From NCBI GenBank assembly GCA_945873015.1, contig CAMCBY010000129.1:1-9089 (forward strand): a DNA stretch of 9,089 bases, in the 5' to 3' direction. Made by a program: the position numbers and the translations under genes. Positions 1-7,047 of this stretch are shown in pieces (within the stretch, counting starts at the first letter, position 1; each line of letters starts with the position of its first letter). The notes under the pieces are model-generated. The model was not told the origin of the DNA, ran no database searches, and saw nothing but the letters and a program-made list of their open reading frames with translations. The stretch comes from Klebsiella pneumoniae. GTDB lineage: Bacteria; Pseudomonadota; Gammaproteobacteria; Ga0077536.

Positions 1-465
1 TTTCCCTTGACGACGCTCGTCGGTGGCAGTGTCGGACTTGATGAACAAACTGCGCCTGCAATGCCAACCACGCGCCGAGCGCGGGTGCTGGTGGTGGGTG
101 ACGAGCGTGCGGTGGGCAGTTTTATCGGCGAACTGCTGGAGATGCACGATTTTGCGGTGGTGGTCGAAAGCGACGCACCTCGTGCGCTCGAGTTGCTGCG
201 CAGCGCACCCGATGATTTTGACCTGGTGATTACCGATCAGACCATGCCGCAGTTGACCGGTGCACAACTCGCGGCCGCTGCGTTGGCGCTGCGACCGCAG
301 CTGCCAGTCATCCTGATCTCGGGCTACAGCGCGGTCATCGACGCCGATCAGGCCGCACGCATCGGTGTGCGCTGCTTTCTGAACAAGCCGATACGCGCCG
401 ACGACCTGTTGCGGGCGATCTACGACGCACTGAACTCATCGCCGGCCGCCGAGGCTGCGCAGTAG
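1..465 (+). CDS. C-terminal receiver domain of a probable hybrid histidine kinase (5' end outside window)
   Basis: The frame is open from base 1 to the TAG at 463-465. After a few residues (FPL, as at the end of many HATPase_c domains) and a linker rich in Ala, Pro and Thr comes one complete REC domain, about bases 82-450. Visible REC landmarks are the acidic-pocket segment VVGDE (bases 91-105), the phosphoacceptor Asp in LVITDQTMP (codon 235-237), the conserved Ser in ILISGY (codon 319-321) and the Lys-Pro in FLNKPI (Lys codon 385-387). A C-terminal REC after a kinase core normally takes phosphate from the kinase or feeds a phosphorelay. The usual DD/ED acidic pair is Gly-Asp here, so metal binding may be altered. 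The TTG at 7 and the ATG at 61 are internal candidate starts without a good ribosome-binding site, so a truncated larger protein is preferred to a stand-alone response regulator. The kinase itself is inferred, not seen. The last 46 bases overlap the convergent gene. Confidence 0.8.
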   Translation, partial: FPLTTLVGGSVGLDEQTAPAMPTTRRARVLVVGDERAVGSFIGELLEMHDFAVVVESDAPRALELLRSAPDDFDLVITDQTMPQLTGAQLAAAALALRPQLPVILISGYSAVIDADQAARIGVRCFLNKPIRADDLLRAIYDALNSSPAAEAAQ

Positions 466-3400
466 CGCAGGAACTCCGCCTCTGAAGATGGCCGCAGGAA
501 CAGATATCCCTGGTAGCGGTTGCAGCGCAGGCCTTTCAGGAACGTCAGTTGGGCGTCGGTCTCGACGCCTTCGGCAACGGTCGCGAGGCCGAGATGCTGA
601 CCCATGGCGACAATGGTCTGGCAGATGATTTCATCGTTGCGATCGCTGCCGATATCGGCGATGAACGAACGGTCTATCTTGAGCTGGTCGATAGGCAGAC
701 GCTTGAGGTAGGACAGCGACGAGTAGCCGACGCCAAAATCGTCGAGTGCGAACAGCACACCGAGGCGCCGCAGGCGGTCCATGATGGCGATGGTGGCGTT
801 GACGTCTTCGATGACCGTGCTCTCGGTAATCTCGAATACGATGCGACGCGGCGGAATACGATAGGCACTCAGCAACTGTTCGACATCTTCAAGAAAGGTA
901 TCGGAGCGGAACTGGCGTGAACTGACGTTGATGGCGAGTTCGCCGACATCCACCTGCCCGTCGTCCAGCCAGCGGCGATAGGTAGCGAACGAGGCTTCCA
1001 GCACCCAACGCCCGATATCGATGATGAGACCGCGCTCTTCGGCGATCGGAATGAAGTCGGCCGGCGAGATGAGCCCGCGGCTCGGATGATGCCAGCGCAG
1101 CAGTACTTCGGCGCCGCTTACACGGCCGTCACCGTCAATCTGCGGCTGGAACACCAGTGCGAGCTGTGCGCGGCGTATCGCGGCGCGCAGGTCACTTTCG
1201 AGCAGCAGTCGTTCCTGCGCGTTTTGTTCCATCTCCGGTTGAAAGAAACGCGTGACATTGCGCCCAGCGGATTTGCCGCTGTACATGGCGGTATCCGCTT
1301 CTTTCAGCACGTCCTCGACGCCTTTGCCGGCGTCCGGGAACAGCGTGATGCCGATGGTCGGCGTGACATGGAATTGATGGTGGTCGAATTGGTAAGGCTG
1401 ACCGAGGGTTTCGTGAATCTTGTCTGCGACCAGGCGTGCCTGGCGCGCCGCGTGGTCTTTGTCGGTGGCCAGATCGGGTAACAGCACCACAAATTCATCG
1501 CCGCCGAGGCGCGCCACCATGTCTTCCTGGCGGGTGACATTAAGCAGGCGGTTGGCGACCGCCTGCAGCAGCGCATCACCGACGGAATGGCCGAGCGTGT
1601 CGTTGATGCGTTTGAATTGGTCCATGTCGATGAACAGCAGCGCACCACAACTGCTGCGACGCGCAGCCGACGCCAGACTGGCTTCGAGGCGTTCGGCGAA
1701 ATAACGACGGTTGGGCAAATTGGTCAGCGGGTCGTAGAGCGACAGGCGCTGGGCGTGTTCTTCGGCGCGTTTGCGTACCGAGATATCGTGAATCGCACCT
1801 AGCACACCGATGATGGTGCCAGCGCTGTCGCGTATCGGCACTTTGATGAGATCGACCCAGCGCGGTTCGCCATAGGGGGTGGTGAGTTCAGTCTCATGCG
1901 CGACAGTTTCAATCAGGCCGTCAATCAGCGGTTGGTCTTCTTCGACGAAGAGCGCCGACTGCGTGGCCCACCACAGGTCGCGGTCGGTCTTGCCCAGCAG
2001 TTCGTCGGGGTTGGAGACGCCGGCGAGTTCGGCGAACTGGCGGTTGCAGCCTAGATAACGGAACGAACGGTCCTGCCAGAAGATGGCTTGCGGCACGGTA
2101 TCGACTATCAGTTCCAGAAACTGCTGCGAGCGTTCCAGCGCTGCCTGCGAATCCTTGAGCGCTGAGATGTCGGTAAAGGTGCCGAGCATACGTTGCACGT
2201 GGCCGGGTGCATCCCATGAGGTGGCACGACCACGCACCAGAGTCCATTGATAGGTGAGATCGGCGCCGAGCAGGCGCACCTCGCAGGCGAACAGCGGTGA
2301 CTCGCCGCGCAGATAGTCGCGCAGGGCGCTACGCATACGCGCCTGATCCTCGCCATGCACACGCGAGACCAGCGTGCTGCCCGTGCCCAGCGGCGCCGCG
2401 CCGTGTTCGTCGATGCCCGCATAGCGGCTGCCGAAGGTGGTCAGCGCGTCGGAATCGACCTCCCATTCCCATAGCCCTTGATGGGCGCCTTCCATGGCCG
2501 CGTTGAGACGCTGCTCGCTGGTGCGCAGTTCGGCATGGGTGCGTTCACGTTCGAGTTCCGTGACGGCGCGTGCGGAGAAGATATCGATGACCGGCCGCAC
2601 CCGCTCGCGATCGGTAACCGGACTGGTGAACATCATGGTGAACAGGCCGATGATTTCGCCGTCGCTGGTGGCGAGCGGTTGACCGAAATAGGCCTCTATA
2701 CCGCGCTCTGCGAGCATCTCATCGCGCGGATAACGTTGCGCGACACCCTCTCCGACAAAACAACCGGAGTCGTTGATGGTGGTTTCGCAGGGCGTGCCCG
2801 CCAGCGTGTAGGTGAGGCCCTTGAAAATATCCTGGCCAGGAAAATACGCCGACACCGTCGCGGTGCCATCACCATTGATGCGCGAGACAAAGGCGTAATC
2901 GGCACCCGCCAGTTCGGCTGCGGCGCGTGTCACCGCATTGAGCAGACGCGACTGTTTGCCGCTGGTCAGGGCATTGGCCACCACCTGCAACTGCTGTTCA
3001 CGGGCGCGGCGCAGGGTGATGTCGTCGTAGATGCCGAGCACACCGATGATGTCGCCATCGCTATCGTGGATGGGGACTTTATGGGTCTCGACCCAGATCT
3101 GTTCGCCGCTTGCGGGGGTCAAGCGGCGCTCGACCGTGATGCGCCGCTCGATGCCGTTGAGAATTCGCTGATCGTCCTCGCGCAGCGCTGAGGCGACTTC
3201 ATGCCACGGCAATTGCACATCGAGTCTGCCGACGATGGCAGTATTGGGAGACACACCGACGTCCTCGGCGAAACGTCGGTTGCAGCCGAGGTAACGGCTG
3301 TCCCGGTCCTTCCAGAATACCCGCAGCGGCAGCGCGTCGAGCACTGTTTCGAGCAATTGACGCGATTCGCGCAGGCGCGCCTCGGTGTCCTTGAGGGTGG

Positions 3401-4913
3401 TGACATCGACGTGGGTGCCAATGATGCGTTTAGCGCGGCCGTCGCTGCCGCGTTCAATCACGCGTCCTCGCGAGAGGATATTGAGATAGTGGCCGTCGCT
3501 GTGTCGGAAACGATGCTCCACCTGAAAATCGTCACACTCGCCCTTCAGCATCGGGATCAGAACGCTGCGGCCGACGGCGCGATCGTCGGGATGCAGAATG
3601 CGCTGTACGTTGTCTGAATGAGACGTGATCGAACCCTCCGGATAGGCCAGCATCGCGTACCACTCGCGCGAGAATTCGATGCGGTCTGCGTCCGGATCCC
3701 AATCGAACAATCCCTGGCGGCCGTTTTCCAGCGCAATCTGCAGCACGCGTTCGTTGGCCTTGAGTGCGGTGATCTCGGTATAGGTGCCGATCAGGCGCTC
3801 GCAGCGGCCACGGTGATCACGTTCGGGCGCGCGTCCGCGTACCAGGAAATACCCATAGGAGCCGTCGCGGCGACGCAGGCGCAGTTCGACCTCGATTGCG
3901 TCGCTGTTGCCGCGCAGATGTTTCCTCAGTTGTGCGCGCACGTGGGCGATATCTTCGCGGTGGGTGTAGTTCAGCAGATCGACGCCGCTCAACGGCGAGT
4001 TGATGTCGTAACGATCCCGTTGCGGCCGCCAGAAACGGTGTTCGATGATGCGGTCGTGGCTGATATCCCATTCCCAGATGCCCTGCTGGCTGCTCTCGAG
4101 CGCAAAACGCAGCAACTGCTCCTGTTCGCGCATGGCGGTGATGTCGGTGTAAGTCCCCATGAGGTAGCGGGCACGACCATTGGCGCCGCGCTCGGAAAAC
4201 TGGCCACGCACCAGAAAGCGCACGTAGCCGCCGTCGATCAGACGCACGCGTTGTTCGACTTCATAGGTTTCGGTTTCGCCGCGCAGGTGCGCGACCAGCG
4301 CGTGCCGAATGCGCTCGACGTCGTCTGCATGGGTAAAGGCGAGCATGTCACGCCCATGGACCTCGCGACCGCCGGCTGTATGTACGGTGCGTCCCACCCA
4401 ATGACCGGATTCGCGCAGTACATCGGTGTCAGCCTGCCATTCCCACAGGCCGACCTGGCCACCGGCGAGCGCGACGCGCAGGCGCTGCTCGGCGCCGTCG
4501 AGGGCGTTCTTGAGCGCCACCACCGGGTCTGAGGCGCGTAAGGTAATCAATGCGCCCTGGCGGCCATCCTGGGCGCCCGCCGCCATTGCTTCAATGCGCG
4601 CCGCGACCGCCTTCAGGCTGCCATTACGCAGACACAGGGTGGCATGGTCGGACTCCATGCTCAGTGCCGCACAATCGTGGCCGGCATCGATCGCCCCAGG
4701 CCCGCCCTCGACAAATTGCACCACGTCCTGCCAGTGCCGGCCGATGGCTTCGCTGGTGCTGTAACCGAGCAGGGCGCTGGCGGCAAGATTGATGTGCTGC
4801 ACGCATTGGGCGCTGTCGACGACCACGAAGGCGTCGGCGGTGGCGTTGAAAGCCGCCAGCAACAGCGGATCGGGGCTGGCCGGTGCCGGCTTGCGTTCGA
4901 GGGGAGTGGACAT
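420..4913 (-). CDS. Multi-PAS/GAF sensor GGDEF-EAL protein (cyclic di-GMP synthesis/hydrolysis)
   Basis: This 1497-residue protein has no evident signal peptide or membrane segment, so it is probably cytoplasmic. Domains in order (approximate residues): PAS 15-128; PAS_3/PAC repeats 140-265, 266-388 and 389-512; PAS_4-like 513-637; GAF 645-790 (with AGTPCE); PAS_3 795-922; PAS_4-like 925-1048; GGDEF 1055-1222; EAL 1230-1485. The cyclase half has an intact GGDEF at 1137-1141 and an inhibitory I-site RxxD (1128-1131) five residues before it. The phosphodiesterase half has EVL for EAL (Glu1269), plus Asn1329, Glu1361, Asp1391/Asp1392, Lys1412, Glu1448, Glu1451 and Gln1468, so all the usual metal and catalytic positions appear filled. 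Both activities are therefore possible; which dominates cannot be told. Ligands of the sensor domains are unknown. The ATG at 4913 has no strong Shine-Dalgarno, but an in-frame stop lies at 4941-4943, so the start cannot be far off. The stop (420-422) lies inside the convergent receiver gene. Confidence 0.93.
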   Translation of the reverse strand: MSTPLERKPAPASPDPLLLAAFNATADAFVVVDSAQCVQHINLAASALLGYSTSEAIGRHWQDVVQFVEGGPGAIDAGHDCAALSMESDHATLCLRNGSLKAVAARIEAMAAGAQDGRQGALITLRASDPVVALKNALDGAEQRLRVALAGGQVGLWEWQADTDVLRESGHWVGRTVHTAGGREVHGRDMLAFTHADDVERIRHALVAHLRGETETYEVEQRVRLIDGGYVRFLVRGQFSERGANGRARYLMGTYTDITAMREQEQLLRFALESSQQGIWEWDISHDRIIEHRFWRPQRDRYDINSPLSGVDLLNYTHREDIAHVRAQLRKHLRGNSDAIEVELRLRRRDGSYGYFLVRGRAPERDHRGRCERLIGTYTEITALKANERVLQIALENGRQGLFDWDPDADRIEFSREWYAMLAYPEGSITSHSDNVQRILHPDDRAVGRSVLIPMLKGECDDFQVEHRFRHSDGHYLNILSRGRVIERGSDGRAKRIIGTHVDVTTLKDTEARLRESRQLLETVLDALPLRVFWKDRDSRYLGCNRRFAEDVGVSPNTAIVGRLDVQLPWHEVASALREDDQRILNGIERRITVERRLTPASGEQIWVETHKVPIHDSDGDIIGVLGIYDDITLRRAREQQLQVVANALTSGKQSRLLNAVTRAAAELAGADYAFVSRINGDGTATVSAYFPGQDIFKGLTYTLAGTPCETTINDSGCFVGEGVAQRYPRDEMLAERGIEAYFGQPLATSDGEIIGLFTMMFTSPVTDRERVRPVIDIFSARAVTELERERTHAELRTSEQRLNAAMEGAHQGLWEWEVDSDALTTFGSRYAGIDEHGAAPLGTGSTLVSRVHGEDQARMRSALRDYLRGESPLFACEVRLLGADLTYQWTLVRGRATSWDAPGHVQRMLGTFTDISALKDSQAALERSQQFLELIVDTVPQAIFWQDRSFRYLGCNRQFAELAGVSNPDELLGKTDRDLWWATQSALFVEEDQPLIDGLIETVAHETELTTPYGEPRWVDLIKVPIRDSAGTIIGVLGAIHDISVRKRAEEHAQRLSLYDPLTNLPNRRYFAERLEASLASAARRSSCGALLFIDMDQFKRINDTLGHSVGDALLQAVANRLLNVTRQEDMVARLGGDEFVVLLPDLATDKDHAARQARLVADKIHETLGQPYQFDHHQFHVTPTIGITLFPDAGKGVEDVLKEADTAMYSGKSAGRNVTRFFQPEMEQNAQERLLLESDLRAAIRRAQLALVFQPQIDGDGRVSGAEVLLRWHHPSRGLISPADFIPIAEERGLIIDIGRWVLEASFATYRRWLDDGQVDVGELAINVSSRQFRSDTFLEDVEQLLSAYRIPPRRIVFEITESTVIEDVNATIAIMDRLRRLGVLFALDDFGVGYSSLSYLKRLPIDQLKIDRSFIADIGSDRNDEIICQTIVAMGQHLGLATVAEGVETDAQLTFLKGLRCNRYQGYLFLRPSSEAEFLRYCAASAAGDEFSAS

Positions 4914-5243
4914 CGATGACAGAACCCGCGCTACAGTGGCTCAAACGAGGTGACGCGTTGCGCGTCGGGAACGGGCCAATACATACGCTTGTTCCTTACC
5001 TCGAACTGCGTGGAAGTGAGCGCCGGCGCGCGGTGAGTCGATGTCGTGATTATAGGGGCAACTCAAGCCAGCGCCTTGGCCTGCACAACGTAGTTGCCAA
5101 CTGACGAACAATGAAATTACCCGTGAACACCTTGCCTGGGCTTGTCGTTTGTTATGGTGGTGACGACTGGCGCGACTGCGGCGCCCGCACATAGCATTTT
5201 AACGCGGCCCACGCTGCGCCGACTGCAGGGGAAGAATATCGCG
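4914..5243. other. Divergent intergenic region between the GGDEF-EAL gene and the nitronate monooxygenase gene
   Basis: These 330 bases hold the leaders of two divergent genes. I see a perfect TATAAT on the minus strand (5049-5054, listed separately). There is also a 7-bp perfect inverted repeat, GGCAACT at 5057-5063 with AGTTGCC at 5092-5098, enclosing a smaller GCCA/TGGC stem. A GGCGC/GCGCC hairpin lies at 5169-5185. No strong + strand promoter was recognised. A 27-codon frame (5111-5194) lacks a ribosome-binding site and is not called as a gene. Confidence 0.6.
5049..5054 (-). promoter_or_regulatory. Candidate -10 box for the GGDEF-EAL gene
   Basis: Read on the minus strand this is a perfect TATAAT, which stands out in GC-rich surroundings. 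It lies about 135 bases upstream of the ATG at 4913 and points toward it. The hexamer at the standard 17-base distance (5072-5077) is a poor -35, and there is no TGn extension. It would therefore be a weak or activator-dependent promoter. Chance occurrence is possible. Confidence 0.4.
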
Positions 5244-6203
5244 ATGGCCATTACCTCAAATCTGTGTGTGCGCTTGGGCATCGAGCACCCGCTGCTGCTC
5301 GCGCCGATGGCCAATGTCGCTGGCGGTGAGCTTGCCGCGGCCGTGACGCGCGCGGGCGGCCTCGGCCTCATCGGTGGCGGGTATGGTGACCCGGAATGGC
5401 TGGGCGCTGAACTGGCGGCGGCAGGCGATGCAGCGATTGGTGTCGGCTTCATCAACTGGCGTCTCGATCAGCGCCGCGAACTGCTGGACCTCGCACTCGC
5501 CGCCGGGCCGCGAGCGGTGCTGCTGTCGTTTGGCGATATCGCACCCTATGCCGCCGCCATCCACGCCGCCGGCGCGGCCTTGATTGCGCAGGTGCAGAGC
5601 GTGCGACAGGCCCACGCGGCGCGTGACGCCGGCGCCGATGTGATCGTGGCGCAGGGCAGCGACGCCGGTGGTCATGCCGGTATGCGCGGCACGTTCGCCC
5701 TGGTGCCGGCCGTGGTCGACGCGGTCGCGCCCTTGCCGGTGGTGGCGGCCGGCGGCATCGCCGATGGGCGGGGTATCGCTGCAGCGTTGATGCTCGGGGC
5801 CTGCGGCGTAATGTTGGGCTCGCGCTTTTATGCAAGTCGCGAGGCGCGGGTGTCACCGCAGGCGCAGCAGGCCGTGTTGAACGCGAGTGGAGACGACACC
5901 GTGCGCGGCGCGGTGTTCGACCGACTGCGTGGCTGGGACTGGCCGGCAGGCTACAGCCTGCGCACCCTCGCCAATGACATGACCACGCGCTTTCCCGGGC
6001 AAGCCGCGGCCTTGAATGATGCTCTCGCCACCCATCAGCACGCCTTCGAGCGCGCACTCGCTGCCGGAGATACACGCATCGCGCCGGTGATCGTCGGCGA
6101 AGCGGCAGACCTCATCCATGACCTGCCGCCGGCTGCAGACATCGTCAGTCGCTTGATGGCCGAGGCCGAAATGCTGCTGGCCAGGGCCCACTCGCGGTTG
6201 TAA
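5244..6203 (+). CDS. Nitronate monooxygenase / 2-nitropropane dioxygenase-family FMN flavoprotein
   Basis: With the ATG at 5244 this is a 319-residue TIM-barrel flavoprotein of the NMO/NPD family, which oxidises alkyl nitronates using FMN and oxygen; relatives include FabK-type enoyl reductases. Seen in order: an N-terminal strand LGIEHPLLLAPM (about residues 10-22), the Gly-rich LGLIGGGYG (about 40-48), QGSDAGGH (137-144, with the family's active-site His144 in the AGGH signature), AAGGIADGRG (168-177) and LGSRF (191-195), the last two forming the FMN phosphate site. The C-terminal helix DLPPAADIVSRLMAEAE is also typical. The reading frame stays open upstream to a TTG at 5142, but that extension does not resemble the family. 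A purine-rich AGGGGAAG at 5227-5234 precedes the ATG at 5244, so this start is chosen. The true substrate is unknown; many family members are annotated only by similarity. It appears to be monocistronic, with a REPIN-like repeat 12 bases after its stop. Confidence 0.88.
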   Translation: MAITSNLCVRLGIEHPLLLAPMANVAGGELAAAVTRAGGLGLIGGGYGDPEWLGAELAAAGDAAIGVGFINWRLDQRRELLDLALAAGPRAVLLSFGDIAPYAAAIHAAGAALIAQVQSVRQAHAARDAGADVIVAQGSDAGGHAGMRGTFALVPAVVDAVAPLPVVAAGGIADGRGIAAALMLGACGVMLGSRFYASREARVSPQAQQAVLNASGDDTVRGAVFDRLRGWDWPAGYSLRTLANDMTTRFPGQAAALNDALATHQHAFERALAAGDTRIAPVIVGEAADLIHDLPPAADIVSRLMAEAEMLLARAHSRL

Positions 6204-6215
6204 TCACCGAAGCTA

Positions 6216-6300
6216 TTGTGGGTCAGGCTTCAGCCTGACATCAGGTCTATCTTTGATCCGGTGGGCGCTTTGGAATGTCAGACTGAAGTCTGACCCACAA
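6216..6300. repeat. REPIN-like element: two REP hairpins in inverted orientation
   Basis: Two 25-base arms, 6216-6240 and 6276-6300, are inverted copies matching at 23 of 25 positions and separated by 35 bases. Each arm is itself a perfect hairpin with an 8-bp stem and a 2-base loop (6222-6239, GTCAGGCT/AGCCTGAC; 6277-6294, GTCAGACT/AGTCTGAC). The two differences between arms are compensatory, with a G-C pair in one replaced by A-T in the other. Each hairpin is flanked on its outer side by GTGG (6218-6221; as CCAC at 6295-6298), matching the tetranucleotide-plus-hairpin layout of REP sequences mobilised by RAYT transposases. It sits just downstream of the nitronate monooxygenase stop, a typical REP position, where it may protect the mRNA 3' end or attenuate read-through. 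No RAYT gene is in the window. Confidence 0.8.
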
Positions 6301-6425
6301 AAGAAAAGCAGGCGCCGTCCTTAGCTGCGAGTCAATCAACACAGACAAAGACGCTCGATGGCGTGGAAGCGGCGTTGCTGTGCCGTTAGCATCGAGATGT
6401 TTACAAGCACACGAGGGACTCTTGC

Positions 6426-6875
6426 ATGACAGGCCAGGCAATCTGGACGGTGAATGATGTGTTGGCGGCGGCGCGGCGCGCCAACAGCGGCCTGTTGGTC
6501 GAATACCTGGGTATCGAATTCACGGCGGCCGGTGACGACTGGCTGGAGGCGCGCATCCCGGTCGTGCAACACAACAAACAACCTGCCGGCCTCTTGCATG
6601 GCGGCGCGTCGGTGGTGTTGGCCGAAACGCTGGCGTCGGTCGCCTGTTACAGCACGCTCGATCATGCGCACCAGACCTGCGTCGGTCTTGAAATCAACGC
6701 CAATCATTTGCGCGGCGCACGCGACGGTTTTGTCACCGGCCGCGCCACACCCCTGCACCGTGGCCGCAGCACCCAGGTATGGGACATCCGCCTGCGCGAT
6801 GACGAGGGTCGCCCGACCTGTATTTCGCGCTGCACGATGGCGATTTTGAATATCGGCGGAACGGCGCAGACATAA
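6426..6875 (+). CDS. YdiI/MenI-type hotdog-fold acyl-CoA thioesterase
   Basis: This 149-residue single-domain hotdog protein strongly resembles E. coli YdiI (MenI, 1,4-dihydroxy-2-naphthoyl-CoA thioesterase) as I remember that sequence. Shared blocks are KQPAGLLHGGASVVLAE (51-67), VGLEINANHLRGAR (about 86-99) and the PLHRGRSTQVWDI segment. The predicted active-site residues Gln52, His58 and Glu67 are all present with YdiI spacing; Glu67 would be the nucleophile or general base. The family hydrolyses aromatic or short acyl-CoA thioesters as a cytoplasmic homotetramer. No men, paa or ent genes are nearby, so the physiological substrate is open. It could serve menaquinone synthesis or be a general CoA-salvage enzyme. 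A GAGGGA at 6413-6418, seven bases before the ATG at 6426, supports the start. The stop TAA is 11 bases before the candidate thiC promoter and no terminator intervenes, so read-through into thiC is possible. Confidence 0.9.
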   Translation: MTGQAIWTVNDVLAAARRANSGLLVEYLGIEFTAAGDDWLEARIPVVQHNKQPAGLLHGGASVVLAETLASVACYSTLDHAHQTCVGLEINANHLRGARDGFVTGRATPLHRGRSTQVWDIRLRDDEGRPTCISRCTMAILNIGGTAQT

Positions 6876-6885
6876 GCCGACCGCC

Positions 6886-6914
6886 TTGCAAACGCGCGGC
6901 ATTGCCAGCATAGT
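6886..6914 (+). promoter_or_regulatory. Candidate sigma70 promoter for the TPP riboswitch-thiC transcript
   Basis: TTGCAA (6886-6891) and CATAGT (6909-6914) are separated by 17 bases. Each hexamer matches the sigma70 consensus at four of six positions. The predicted transcription start, near 6921, is about ten bases before the conserved part of the TPP aptamer, which is where a promoter would be expected. Confidence 0.5.
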
Positions 6915-6929
6915 GCCGCGACGAGCGAA

Positions 6930-7013
6930 GCTAGGGGTGCTCCACTGCGAGGCGGAGCTGAGAACATACCCTTCGAACCTGACCCGGGTGATGCCGGCGT
7001 AGGAAAGCAGTGG
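6930..7013 (+). promoter_or_regulatory. TPP riboswitch (THI element) controlling thiC
   Basis: The conserved aptamer blocks appear in order: GGGGTGC (6934-6940), a P2 stem GCTCC/GGAGC (6939-6943 with 6954-6958), the pyrimidine-sensing CTGAGA (6958-6963), ACCCTTCGAACCTGA (6968-6982), a P5 CCGG/CCGG helix, and the pyrophosphate-side GATGCCGGCGTAGGAA (6990-7005). The closing P1 stem appears short (GCT 6930-6932 with AGC 7006-7008). It lies in the leader of thiC, the classical target, so TPP binding should reduce HMP-P synthesis. There is no hairpin plus T-run between the aptamer and thiC, so control is probably at translation initiation, as in other Gram-negative thiC leaders. Candidate switching pairings are described in the findings. 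Confidence 0.95.
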
Positions 7014-7047
7014 CCCTCCTGGTGCTCCCATCGACAACGCCGACACC

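Noticed and set aside
61..465. Stand-alone response regulator starting at the ATG at 61
   Set aside because: There is no ribosome-binding site, and the frame continues upstream to the window edge with residues typical of the junction after a kinase ATPase domain.
2478..3191. 237-codon + strand reading frame
   Set aside because: It lies entirely opposite the GAF/PAS part of the minus-strand gene and has no independent support.
3618..4532. 304-codon + strand reading frame opposite the GGDEF-EAL gene
   Set aside because: It is a GC-bias shadow of the long minus-strand gene, whose PAS repeats are clearly recognisable. The + strand translation shows no domain or ribosome-binding site.
5111..5194. 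27-codon frame starting MKLPVNTLPG in the divergent intergenic region
   Set aside because: There is no Shine-Dalgarno and no recognisable features, so it is probably chance. It could only be revived by conservation or ribosome profiling.
5142..5243. N-terminal extension of the nitronate monooxygenase from a TTG at 5142 or ATG at 5154
   Set aside because: The extra residues do not look like the family N-terminus, which begins just before LGIEHPLLLAPM. The ATG at 5244 has a purine-rich ribosome-binding site and is preferred.
6354..6396. Inverted repeat CTCGATG (6354-6360) / CATCGAG (6390-6396) upstream of the thioesterase gene
   Set aside because: It is only 7 bp with a 29-base spacer and no promoter that it would overlap. 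An operator is possible, but chance is equally likely.
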